In this document: one piece after another, positions 56,815-64,000 of the stretch
Position numbering within the stretch: position 1 is the first letter of the stretch
Layout of the letters: each line of letters begins with the position of its first letter
Source: Legionella gresilensis
Lineage (GTDB): Bacteria > Pseudomonadota > Gammaproteobacteria > Legionellales > Legionellaceae
Length of the DNA stretch: 64,000 nucleotides
Assembly: GCF_900639865.1 (NCBI RefSeq)
Contig: NZ_CAAAHX010000001.1
Location: 173,646 to 237,645, forward strand
Direction of reading: 5' to 3'
Position numbers and translations under genes: made by a program
Notes under the pieces: model-generated
The model's database searches: none
Told to the model about the DNA's origin: nothing
The model's input: only the letters and a program-made list of their open reading frames with translations

Positions 56815-58764
56815 TTATTTTTTATCGTCTTGAACTTCTTCAAATTCAGCATCAACAACACCACTGTCATCTTTAGGCGCTTGTTCAGTATGCGCTGTTT
56901 GATCATCAGGCTGCGGCCCACCCGCACCACCTTGACCTTCAGCTGATTTTTTAGCATAGATACGCTCAGCCATTTTTCCAGAAGCATCAGTTAAGATTTT
57001 CATTTTATCTTCTATTTTAGCTTTATCATCCCCTTTGACTGCTTCTTTCAGATCCGCAATGGCCGTTTCAATACCTCGCTTTTCATCTTCCGATAGCTCA
57101 TTTGCTAAATCACCTAATGATTTTTCACTGCTATGAATTAAGCTGTCAGCTTGGTTACGCAAAGCAGCCATTTCTTTAAATTTCTTATCTTCTTCAGCAT
57201 GAGCTTGCGCATCTTTAACCATGTCATTAATTTCTTCATCACTTAAACCACTTGATGCTTTAATAACAATGGATTGTGCTTTACCTGTCGCTTTATCTTT
57301 AGCTGATACATTAAGGATACCGTTAGCATCAATATCAAACGTCACCTCAATTTGTGGAACACCACGTGGTGCTGGAGGAATATCAGATAAATCAAAACGA
57401 CCTAAGGATTTATTCGCTGATGCTTGATCACGTTCACCTTGTAAAACGTGGACAGTCACGGCTGTTTGACGATCTTCCGCTGTAGAGAATACTTGGGTTG
57501 CTTTAGTAGGAATTGTGGTATTTTTCTCAATAAGTTTAGTCATCACTCCACCAAGGGTTTCTATACCTAAGGATAGCGGAGTTACATCTAATAAAAGAAT
57601 ATCTTTTACATCACCAGATAATACTGCTGCTTGGATAGCTGCGCCCACCGCTACTGCTTCATCTGGATTGACATCTTTACGGGGTTCTTTACCAAAAAGC
57701 TCTTGTACCGTTTTTTGTACTAAAGGCATTCTTGTTTGACCGCCTACTAAAATAACTTCATTAATTTGAGAAACATTAAGTCCTGCATCTTTTAATGCAA
57801 TTTTACAAGGCTCGATAGTACGCTCTACTAATTTTTCTACTAGTGATTCAAGCTTAGCTCGAGTTAGCTTGATATTCATGTGCTTAGGACCTGAAGCGTC
57901 TGCTGTAATATAAGGTAAATTGACATCAGTTTGTTGCGATGATGATAATTCAATTTTAGCTTTTTCAGCTGCTTCTTTAAGACGTTGTAAAGCAAGGGGA
58001 TCACTATGCAAGTCAATGCCAGTATCTTTCTTAAATTCAGCTGCTAGATATTCAATTAGCGCTAAGTCAAAATCCTCTCCGCCTAAGAAAGTATCCCCGT
58101 TTGTAGCTAATACTTCAAATTGATGCTCACCGTCAACTTCAGCAATTTCAATAATTGAAATATCGAATGTTCCACCACCTAAGTCATAGACAGCAATCGT
58201 TGCATCGCCACGTTTTTTATCCATTCCATAAGCTAATGCTGCAGCAGTAGGCTCATTAATAATACGTTTAACTTCAAGGCCTGCAATACGTCCAGCATCT
58301 TTTGTAGCTTGTCTTTGTGAATCATTAAAGTAAGCAGGTACGGTAATGACCGCTTCTTTAACCTCTTCGCCAAGGTAATCTTCTGCCGTTTTTTTCATCT
58401 TACGCAATACTTCAGCAGAAATTTGCGGGGGCGCTTTATCTTGGCCTTTTACCCTAATCCAAGCGTCACCATTATCTGCCTTAATAATCTTGTAAGGGAC
58501 CATCTTAATATCTTTTTGTACGATAGAATCGTCAAATCGACGGCCAATTAGACGCTTAGCTGCAAAAATAGTATTTTCAGGATTAGTTACAGCTTGGCGC
58601 TTCGCTGATTGTCCTACTAAAATCTCATCATTATCAGTAAAGGCGACAATAGAAGGAGTTGTGCGTAAACCTTCTGCATTTTCTATTACGCGTGGCTTAT
58701 CACCCTCCATTATCGCTACGCAAGAGTTTGTTGTACCTAGGTCAATTCCAATAATTTTTGCCAT
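56815..58764 (-). CDS. dnaK: Chaperone protein DnaK (Hsp70)
   Basis: 649 aa from the ATG at 58764, giving [19 protein letters not shown] lies 11 nt upstream. A longer in-frame start 12 codons earlier is not used. NBD residues 1-385, linker with [16 protein letters not shown] sequence, substrate domain and C-terminal lid ending in the EEVQDDKK charge cluster. Heat-shock promoter at 58809-58836. Confidence 0.97.
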   Translation of the reverse strand: MAKIIGIDLGTTNSCVAIMEGDKPRVIENAEGLRTTPSIVAFTDNDEILVGQSAKRQAVTNPENTIFAAKRLIGRRFDDSIVQKDIKMVPYKIIKADNGDAWIRVKGQDKAPPQISAEVLRKMKKTAEDYLGEEVKEAVITVPAYFNDSQRQATKDAGRIAGLEVKRIINEPTAAALAYGMDKKRGDATIAVYDLGGGTFDISIIEIAEVDGEHQFEVLATNGDTFLGGEDFDLALIEYLAAEFKKDTGIDLHSDPLALQRLKEAAEKAKIELSSSQQTDVNLPYITADASGPKHMNIKLTRAKLESLVEKLVERTIEPCKIALKDAGLNVSQINEVILVGGQTRMPLVQKTVQELFGKEPRKDVNPDEAVAVGAAIQAAVLSGDVKDILLLDVTPLSLGIETLGGVMTKLIEKNTTIPTKATQVFSTAEDRQTAVTVHVLQGERDQASANKSLGRFDLSDIPPAPRGVPQIEVTFDIDANGILNVSAKDKATGKAQSIVIKASSGLSDEEINDMVKDAQAHAEEDKKFKEMAALRNQADSLIHSSEKSLGDLANELSEDEKRGIETAIADLKEAVKGDDKAKIEDKMKILTDASGKMAERIYAKKSAEGQGGAGGPQPDDQTAHTEQAPKDDSGVVDAEFEEVQDDKK

Positions 58765-58808
58765 ATTTATTTTGCTCCAAGTAAGAAGTTTTAACCGCAA
58801 TGATCCAC

Positions 58809-58836
58809 ATATGGGGTAAAATTTAACAATTTCAAG
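58809..58836 (-). promoter_or_regulatory. Sigma-32-type heat-shock promoter of dnaK
   Basis: On the minus strand CTTGAA (58831-58836), 14-bp spacer, CCCCATAT (58809-58816), an excellent match to the sigma-32 consensus. It lies about 45 bp upstream of the dnaK start, in the 97-bp gap after grpE, so dnaK has its own heat-shock promoter. Confidence 0.85.
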
Positions 58837-58861
58837 TCATCACTGATCTTTTCGTTAGGAT

Positions 58862-59476
58862 TTATTTTTTTGCCACAATAACGCGCGCCGGTCGAATCAC
58901 TCGATCGCTTAATTTATAGCCTTTTTGAAATACAATTAATACACTATTTGGCTCTGCATCAGGTGCTTCTTGAATAGACATCGCTTCATGTTCTTGTGGA
59001 TTAAATATTTCCCCCTGGGGATCAATGGCTGTCACTTCGTATTTATTTAATACATCTAAGAATAGTTTTAAAGTTAGCTCTAGACCTTCAAGCATCGCTT
59101 TTTGCTTTTCTTTTTCAGCTATTTGTAATGCTTGTTCAAGGCTATCTAATACAGGAAGTAGTGACGTAATAAATTTTTCTAACCCATAACGATGCGCATT
59201 AGCAACATCTCGCTCAGCTCGCCGTCTGTAATTTTCAAGCTCTGCTACAGCTCGAACTGCCTTTTCCCAGTTTTCATGTGCTTTTTGTTCAGCTAACGTT
59301 AACTGTTCCTCTAAAGCAGTATAACTCGGATGGCCTAGTACACTATCTGCTTGAGCATCTTCTTTTTCTTCTTCAAGATCAATATTTTCAACTGATTCCT
59401 CATTCTCCAGCTCATCATCTAAATGTTCATTATTTTTTTTAAACTTTTTCCAATCTTTCGTAGTATTGTCACTCAT
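58862..59476 (-). CDS. grpE: GrpE nucleotide-exchange factor
   Basis: 204 aa from the ATG at 59476 with GGGGAGG upstream; a TTG five codons earlier overlaps this ribosome binding site. Acidic N-terminus, long coiled coil (about residues 55-115, AVAELENYRRRAERDVANA) and C-terminal beta domain with GYKLSDRVIRPARVIVAKK. Exchanges nucleotide on DnaK. Sigma-32 promoter at 59506-59534. Confidence 0.96.
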   Translation of the reverse strand: MSDNTTKDWKKFKKNNEHLDDELENEESVENIDLEEEKEDAQADSVLGHPSYTALEEQLTLAEQKAHENWEKAVRAVAELENYRRRAERDVANAHRYGLEKFITSLLPVLDSLEQALQIAEKEKQKAMLEGLELTLKLFLDVLNKYEVTAIDPQGEIFNPQEHEAMSIQEAPDAEPNSVLIVFQKGYKLSDRVIRPARVIVAKK

Positions 59477-59505
59477 TAAAAACCTCCCCAATTACTTGAC
59501 AAGCT

Positions 59506-59534
59506 AAATTGGGGGTAAATGTAAAAAATTCAAG
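59506..59534 (-). promoter_or_regulatory. Sigma-32-type heat-shock promoter of grpE
   Basis: On the minus strand CTTGAA (59529-59534), 14-bp spacer, CCCCAATTT (59506-59514). It fits the sigma-32 consensus with one change in the -10. It lies 30 bp upstream of the grpE start. No CIRCE inverted repeat (TTAGCACTC-N9-GAGTGCTAA) is seen. Confidence 0.82.
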
Positions 59535-59715
59535 TCTTTAATAAAAGTTTTTTACGTTACTTCGGCTATTTTGTATGAAATTATTAAATTTTAACTTTTT
59601 TATAAAGCGCTATAATGCTTTAAGCAGCTTATAGGGCTACTTTTTCTGCCTTTACTTGCAGCATATAATCATTTATCGCATACTTAGCCATCAGACTAGG
59701 CAAAAAGGTTTTTGT

Positions 59716-61044
59716 ATGAGTGCATGGTCGCCAATTTCTTGGCAGAAATTTTCATATCATCAGGCGGCGACTTATCCTGATCCAGCGCAAGTTGCACGTG
59801 TTGTTGAGCAGTTATCTGTTTTACCTCCCCTTGTAACAGGTGGTGAGATTAAAAATTTAAAAAAAGCACTTGCTTTGGCAGGCCGTGGTGAAGCCTTTAT
59901 TTTACAGGGCGGCGACTGCGCTGAGTCATTTAATGATTGTCGCGCTGAAATTATTAGCAATAAATTAAAAATCATGCTTCAGATGAGCTTAATCTTGCTC
60001 TACGGTATGCGTAAACCTATTATCCGCGTTGGCCGTATTGCAGGCCAATATGCCAAGCCTCGCTCTTCTGATTTTGAAACAATTAATGGTATTACATTAC
60101 CAAGCTACCGAGGGGATTTAGTCAATTCTCAGCAATTTGATGCACAATCTCGTATCCCTAACCCTAAGCTTATGTTACAAGGCTATAGTTGCGCTGCAAT
60201 GACACTTAATTTCATTCGTGCTCTAGTAAGTGGTGGATTTGCTGATTTAAATCACCCCCAACAATGGGACTTGAGTTTTGTAGAGCATTCACCTCAAGCC
60301 AATGAATACCATGAGATTGTAAAATCGATTGCTGATTCTTTAGAGTTTTTAGAAGCCATTGATGGTATTCGCAGTAGCAGTATTAATAAAGTTGATTTCT
60401 ATACTTCTCATGAGGCGTTACACTTGCATTATGAACAAGCGTTAACTCGTTATCTTGATGGCGGCTGGTATAATTTATCTACTCATTTTCCCTGGATAGG
60501 TATGCGTACAGCTCAATTAAATAGTGCTCATCTTGAGTTCTTACGAGGCGTAGAAAACCCTATAGGAATTAAAGTAGGCCCTTCTGCTAATCCCGAATGG
60601 CTTAAAGAAGTTTTAAATATTATCAATCCAAAAGGCGAAGAAGGGCGAGTTGTGCTTATTACTCGTTTAGGCGCTAAAGATATTGGTAACTTATTACCTC
60701 CTCTGATTGAAGAAGTTAAACGAATTAAAATTCCTGTAACCTGGTCTTGTGATCCTATGCATGGAAATACAGAAACAACGCCAGAAGGAATTAAAACACG
60801 TCATTTTGATAATATTTTATCGGAATTACAGCAAGCCCTAACTATCCACCATTCCATGTCTAGCTATCTAGGTGGTGTACATTTTGAACTTACAGGTGAA
60901 AACGTGACAGAATGTATTGGTGGTGCGCGCGGTCTAAATGAAGCTGATCTTAAACAGGCCTATCACAGTTTAGTTGACCCCCGACTTAATTATGAGCAAT
61001 CTTTAGAAATGGCCATTAAACTTAGCCGTGAATTTAAACAATAG
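59716..61044 (+). CDS. Class II 3-deoxy-D-arabino-heptulosonate-7-phosphate synthase
   Basis: 442 aa from the ATG at 59716 (MSAWSPISWQKF); an upstream in-frame ATG at 59656 would add 20 residues unlike the family start. Blocks: LQGGDCAESFNDC (about residues 61-73), RVGRIAGQYAKPRSSDFE (about 101-118), WSCDPMHGNTETTPEG, and the C-terminal GGARGLNEADL. First step of the shikimate pathway; this is the plant/mycobacterial-type enzyme rather than E. coli AroF/G/H. Monocistronic, followed by a terminator. Confidence 0.94.
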   Translation: MSAWSPISWQKFSYHQAATYPDPAQVARVVEQLSVLPPLVTGGEIKNLKKALALAGRGEAFILQGGDCAESFNDCRAEIISNKLKIMLQMSLILLYGMRKPIIRVGRIAGQYAKPRSSDFETINGITLPSYRGDLVNSQQFDAQSRIPNPKLMLQGYSCAAMTLNFIRALVSGGFADLNHPQQWDLSFVEHSPQANEYHEIVKSIADSLEFLEAIDGIRSSSINKVDFYTSHEALHLHYEQALTRYLDGGWYNLSTHFPWIGMRTAQLNSAHLEFLRGVENPIGIKVGPSANPEWLKEVLNIINPKGEEGRVVLITRLGAKDIGNLLPPLIEEVKRIKIPVTWSCDPMHGNTETTPEGIKTRHFDNILSELQQALTIHHSMSSYLGGVHFELTGENVTECIGGARGLNEADLKQAYHSLVDPRLNYEQSLEMAIKLSREFKQ

Positions 61045-61453
61045 ACCTTGTGTATAATACAGCCAGCTTTCCTAAGTTGGCTTCTTCCTATCAATAAATT
61101 TATTACTCTTAATTTTTCTAAATTTAAAATTTCACTTACAAAAAAATAAACACATTGAGAAAAAATTTATTTTAAGATAGATTATGCGCCCATAACGGAT
61201 AGCCTAGGTATTTATTAGTATTTATAGCTTTCTTTAACTCTTAATGAGCAATGCTATTAAGGAGAAACTAAGTCTTAAATTTAATATTTATAATCTAAAG
61301 TGCCAAACTTAGCTTCATAAAATAAACAGCAGTTTCCTTAAGAGTATTAAAAGAGTTAATCCCGTTATATATAAAATTTACAATTACCTTGTTATGTAGA
61401 AGACAATTGAGAACTTGTTCTGAAGTCTACTATAAACTTCATGGAGAAATGCA
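61045..61453. other. 409-bp gap with terminator, upstream of the 683-aa gene
   Basis: Contains the aroG-type gene's terminator (61061-61082) and then about 370 bp of A/T-rich upstream sequence for the 683-aa gene. A CTTAA-ATTTAATATT stretch near 61273 superficially resembles a PmrA box, but its repeat spacing is wrong. GGAGA lies before the ATG at 61454. Confidence 0.5.
61061..61082 (+). terminator. Terminator of the DAHP synthase gene
   Basis: AGCCAGCTT-TCCT-AAGTTGGCT forms a 9-bp stem with one G-U pair, 17 bp after the stop, followed by TCTTCCTATC (weak U-tract). Confidence 0.65.
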
Positions 61454-63505
61454 ATGCCTACTAATGCTCATTATTTTCCAAATTTAGTTCCTAACCAACC
61501 TAAAGATAACTCTTTAACGCTCATTTTTGATTATTTAGGTAAAATTAGTTTTTATTCATTAAATTTGTTACCCACTGTTAACTATCCAATCGCTCATAAT
61601 AAAAGTAAAACTATCGCACTTAGCGATATTACAAATGCTAGTATACTCTATGCCGTAGCCTGCAGTAGCAGAGAAGTAGTAGGTAGTGCAAATTTTTGTA
61701 ACATAGATATAGTACAAAATGTTTTAATAGCAAAGATGAATATTGCTATAACAAACAGAAAGGAAGTAGCCTTAGAAATTATTTCAAGCTGGCATAAATT
61801 TGCTCAATTTACACAGGATAACAATAAATTTAGTTCTAATAAAAGTCTATTACCAACCATTGAAGACTTCCCAGAAAAAATAAATCGCGTTATCTATACC
61901 CTACTTACTAATCAAATTAATCAACTTAAGAAAGAAGAAGCAGCTAATAAAAAATTAGAAAATAAAGCTAAACAATCCAAAATTTTAAAAGACTTAAGTC
62001 AATTAAGCCTAACTTTAGAATGTATAACGCGCAATATGGTAGGCGCAACATTCTGTCTTAAGTTAGATATAGAAAGCTTATTGTTTAAACTTGCAAAGCA
62101 AGTCGACGCCTTCGTATGTCATAATACAAATAATGAATTAAAAAATTACTTTACCCCCTTACAAGAATTACTACAAAGAGAAATGATTGCACATTACGGC
62201 GACTGGCTTCATTCATTAATTGAATATTTATATATTGAATTATCTGATAACAGGCCTCCAGAATGGGATGACAGCATAACTGATAAGGAGTCTATAGATA
62301 ATGTGTTAAATTATTCTTCTGACTTATCTAATGCGATTATTAACCTATTAAAAGATGAATTTAGCCTATCAAGCAATAATTCAGCGGTAGAGGAACAATT
62401 AGAAGCAACAAGACAAGCTATGCAATTAAAAAAGACTTTTATAGATAGCCTCTTAAAACGAGATGGGTTAACTGCGGAAAAGATTGGGTTAGATAGGCTA
62501 CAAGAAGCAACCCATTATGCTCTAACAAAAGCAGCATTAAACAGCCACATTACAATTGAACCTAGTGCAATCCATAAGTTTAAACCATCTTATAATTATG
62601 AGTATGTTAATTTTCTCCTTAATCATTTAAGTAGTTTATTTGGTATTACTCAAAATCAAGTTAATATTTTTGGTTTTTTGCTAGCAAAAATGGCACATAT
62701 ATCCCAATTCCCTACTTTCTGTACAATTGAAGGAGAGAATTCAACACGTCCTGATAGTTTAATATTTCCTGCCCAAAACATAATAATGAAACTGGACTTA
62801 TCAGCCAAAAATACCCAAGCTTTGATCGATTTTTTAAATATAAATTATGGTATTAATACAGCCACCCCACCAGTAAACCCTGACACACACATTAAGATTA
62901 ATTTGGTAACATTAATAGAGAAAATTTTACCTGACTGCTATCAGCATTTAGTATTAATGCTGTTAAAAAATGATAGAATTAAAGAAATTTATCCACAAAT
63001 CGCCTTTTACCGTACATCTATTGAAGATTTACTCTTACCGTTTCAAAAACAATGCACCGCTTTAAGAAGACCTTTTAGTTATTCATTATTTGCAGCCACC
63101 TTACTTAAAGCTTTTAACATTGATGCAAATCCTTCTTACATTGAAATGTTTCGCAATGAAAACCGTACTGATGCGCTATTAGATGTTGACATTTATTTTG
63201 GGGATATGTCTTTAGCTGTTGCAAATGAGCTAGTAAAACGAATGAATGCTAGTTTTCCAAAAGCTTATGCTACCGTTCATGATAAAAGTTTAGATAGTGA
63301 GTTGCCAAATTTATACCAACATATTAGTTTCGATAAAACATTACTCTCAAATCACTACTTTAACAATTTAATAGCTAATAAACTTAAGCAAATTTCTTCA
63401 GAGAGTCAGAATAGGTCTAATATTTCTTCTAACTTTTTTAATAGAGCGCCTGCAGCACGGCATGTAGAGCAACCTGTAGCTGAATCTAATTGCACTATTA
63501 TTTAA
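61454..63505 (+). CDS. Protein of unknown function ending in a CaaX-like box (candidate Dot/Icm effector)
   Basis: 683 aa, soluble, no signal peptide. No domain recognised. A short charged coiled coil lies near residues 155-175 (KKEEAANKKLENKAKQ). The last four residues are Cys-Thr-Ile-Ile with the stop directly after; Cys is residue 680. The final Ile fits a geranylgeranyl-type CaaX box. It is preceded by a Glu-containing tail (VEQPVAES). Size and gene-poor surroundings fit Legionella effectors. It shares the CaaX feature with the 293-aa protein at 28084 but no other clear similarity. Confidence 0.82.
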   Translation: MPTNAHYFPNLVPNQPKDNSLTLIFDYLGKISFYSLNLLPTVNYPIAHNKSKTIALSDITNASILYAVACSSREVVGSANFCNIDIVQNVLIAKMNIAITNRKEVALEIISSWHKFAQFTQDNNKFSSNKSLLPTIEDFPEKINRVIYTLLTNQINQLKKEEAANKKLENKAKQSKILKDLSQLSLTLECITRNMVGATFCLKLDIESLLFKLAKQVDAFVCHNTNNELKNYFTPLQELLQREMIAHYGDWLHSLIEYLYIELSDNRPPEWDDSITDKESIDNVLNYSSDLSNAIINLLKDEFSLSSNNSAVEEQLEATRQAMQLKKTFIDSLLKRDGLTAEKIGLDRLQEATHYALTKAALNSHITIEPSAIHKFKPSYNYEYVNFLLNHLSSLFGITQNQVNIFGFLLAKMAHISQFPTFCTIEGENSTRPDSLIFPAQNIIMKLDLSAKNTQALIDFLNINYGINTATPPVNPDTHIKINLVTLIEKILPDCYQHLVLMLLKNDRIKEIYPQIAFYRTSIEDLLLPFQKQCTALRRPFSYSLFAATLLKAFNIDANPSYIEMFRNENRTDALLDVDIYFGDMSLAVANELVKRMNASFPKAYATVHDKSLDSELPNLYQHISFDKTLLSNHYFNNLIANKLKQISSESQNRSNISSNFFNRAPAARHVEQPVAESNCTII

Positions 63506-63534
63506 AGTTACATTTATTGGCTTTAATTATAAAG

Positions 63535-63568
63535 AAGTGACCCACAGTAGAAACTCTTTGGGTCACTT
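63535..63568. terminator. Bidirectional terminator between convergent genes
   Basis: AAGTGACCCA (63535-63544) and TGGGTCACTT (63559-63568) form a perfect 10-bp stem with a 14-nt loop. Minus-strand read-out continues CTTTATAATT (U-rich); plus-strand read-out continues TAACC. It separates the two convergent genes, favouring the minus-strand partial gene. Confidence 0.8.
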
Positions 63569-63574
63569 TAACCG

Positions 63575-64000
63575 TTATAAGCAATGCTGGTTCGGATTTG
63601 TTGAACAGTCATTAGAATAATAATACTTTAAATTTGATACGAATAAAGTAGGCTCATCATCCATTAAAAAAATTGTTTCTGGTTGAACATCCATATAATT
63701 AGCATCCCGTAAAATACGGTGATAAAATTTACCGGCATGTGGAAATAACCAATTGTCAAAGAAAGGCAGTAATTGTTCTGGATCATTAGAATAGAATCGT
63801 GCCTGAATATCACTTATAAGCTCACGACGCATTTCATAATTACTATTAAAGTAAAAGCTACTATGATCCTGCCTAGACAAAATTAATGGGCCATTTAAAT
63901 ATTTTTTCGTTCCAACATTAACTGTTAAGGCAGCAACCAACCCTCTGGCATTTTCCACGTAGAACTTTGTACCTAGTAAATCATGGCCGTTAAATTGACT
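63575..64000 (-). CDS. C-terminal part of a protein of unknown function (truncated by window edge)
   Basis: The frame is open from the stop at 63575 to the right edge, reading ...SQFNGHDLLGTKFYVENA... with no stop. The GTG at 63958 is internal to this frame, so the real start is outside the window. The visible 141 residues are soluble and aromatic-rich, with no motif recognised, ending Cys-Leu after a Pro/Asn/Gln tail. Because of position and unknown status it could be another effector. Confidence 0.6.
   Translation of the reverse strand, partial: SQFNGHDLLGTKFYVENARGLVAALTVNVGTKKYLNGPLILSRQDHSSFYFNSNYEMRRELISDIQARFYSNDPEQLLPFFDNWLFPHAGKFYHRILRDANYMDVQPETIFLMDDEPTLFVSNLKYYYSNDCSTNPNQHCL

Noticed and set aside
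61265..61290. PmrA box upstream of the 683-aa gene
   Set aside because: CTTAA and TTAATATT half-sites are present but their spacing is not the 11 bp between half-sites expected for PmrA.
63575..63590. CaaX box on the right-edge partial protein
   Set aside because: It ends Gln-His-Cys-Leu, so the Cys is the second-last residue, not the fourth-last.
1..64000. tRNA, rRNA, CRISPR, transposase or prophage genes
   Set aside because: None were recognised on either strand by reading gaps for cloverleaf TTCGA arms, direct repeats with spacers, or transposase motifs.

Overview
The window is an AT-rich piece of a gammaproteobacterial chromosome, best read as Legionella or a very close relative. The decisive evidence is an almost complete Dot/Icm type IVB secretion locus in Legionella order: icmT, icmS, an IcmR-position gene, icmQ, icmP/dotM, icmO/dotL, icmN/dotK, icmM/dotJ, icmL/dotI, icmK/dotH, icmE/dotG, icmG/dotF, icmC/dotE, icmD/dotP, icmJ/dotN and icmB/dotO, all on the minus strand, with a convergent dotU(icmH, 3' end only)-icmF pair on the plus strand. 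No tRNA, rRNA, CRISPR array, transposase or prophage gene was recognised.

Layout. 1-4230 (plus): the 3' end of a probable dotU, icmF, and a lineage-specific 369-aa protein in the gap between icmF and icmB. 4361-22603 (minus): the icmB-to-icmT block, with a repeat element between icmJ and icmB and strong hairpins between icmD and icmJ and between the IcmR-position gene and icmQ. 22743-31152: small proteins, a PabC-like enzyme, folate and nitrogen functions (formyl-THF cyclo-ligase, EVE protein, PII), UbiK, ComM, a candidate effector ending in a CaaX box, and pyrB-ruvX-algH. 31470-37260: a glutamate synthase-like FMN enzyme, cold-shock protein, ferrochelatase, NfeD/QmcA, a small HTH protein and RimK. 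37529-41714: a heme A / cytochrome oxidase assembly cluster (SCO1, CtaB, CtaA, unknown, SURF1, DUF2909). 42060-51528: a membrane-hairpin coiled-coil protein, DUF1328, a YceI-cytochrome b561-YceI operon, malic enzyme, a host-attachment family protein, a PAS-GGDEF-EAL protein, a 692-bp repeat-bearing gap and DedA. 51573-59476 (minus): grpE-dnaK-dnaJ-carA-metK-ahcY, with two clear sigma-32-type promoters. 59716-64000: class II DAHP synthase, a 683-aa candidate effector that also ends in a CaaX-like box, and a partial unknown gene running off the right edge.

How it works together. DotL/DotM/DotN (IcmO/P/J) with IcmS form the inner-membrane coupling complex; DotG/DotF/DotH (IcmE/G/K) with the lipoprotein-like IcmN form the trans-envelope core; DotI/DotJ/DotE/DotP (IcmL/M/C/D) are inner-membrane parts; DotO (IcmB) is the cytoplasmic ATPase; DotU/IcmF stabilise the core; IcmQ and its chaperone act in the cytoplasm. 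Five proteins of unknown function in the window could be substrates of this machine. Two of them, far apart, carry C-terminal CaaX-type tetrapeptides (CNLL and CTII), as expected of effectors prenylated by host enzymes. The most unusual signals are these two CaaX proteins, the species-variable IcmR-position gene with a hairpin before icmQ, and at least two families of dispersed palindromic intergenic repeats.
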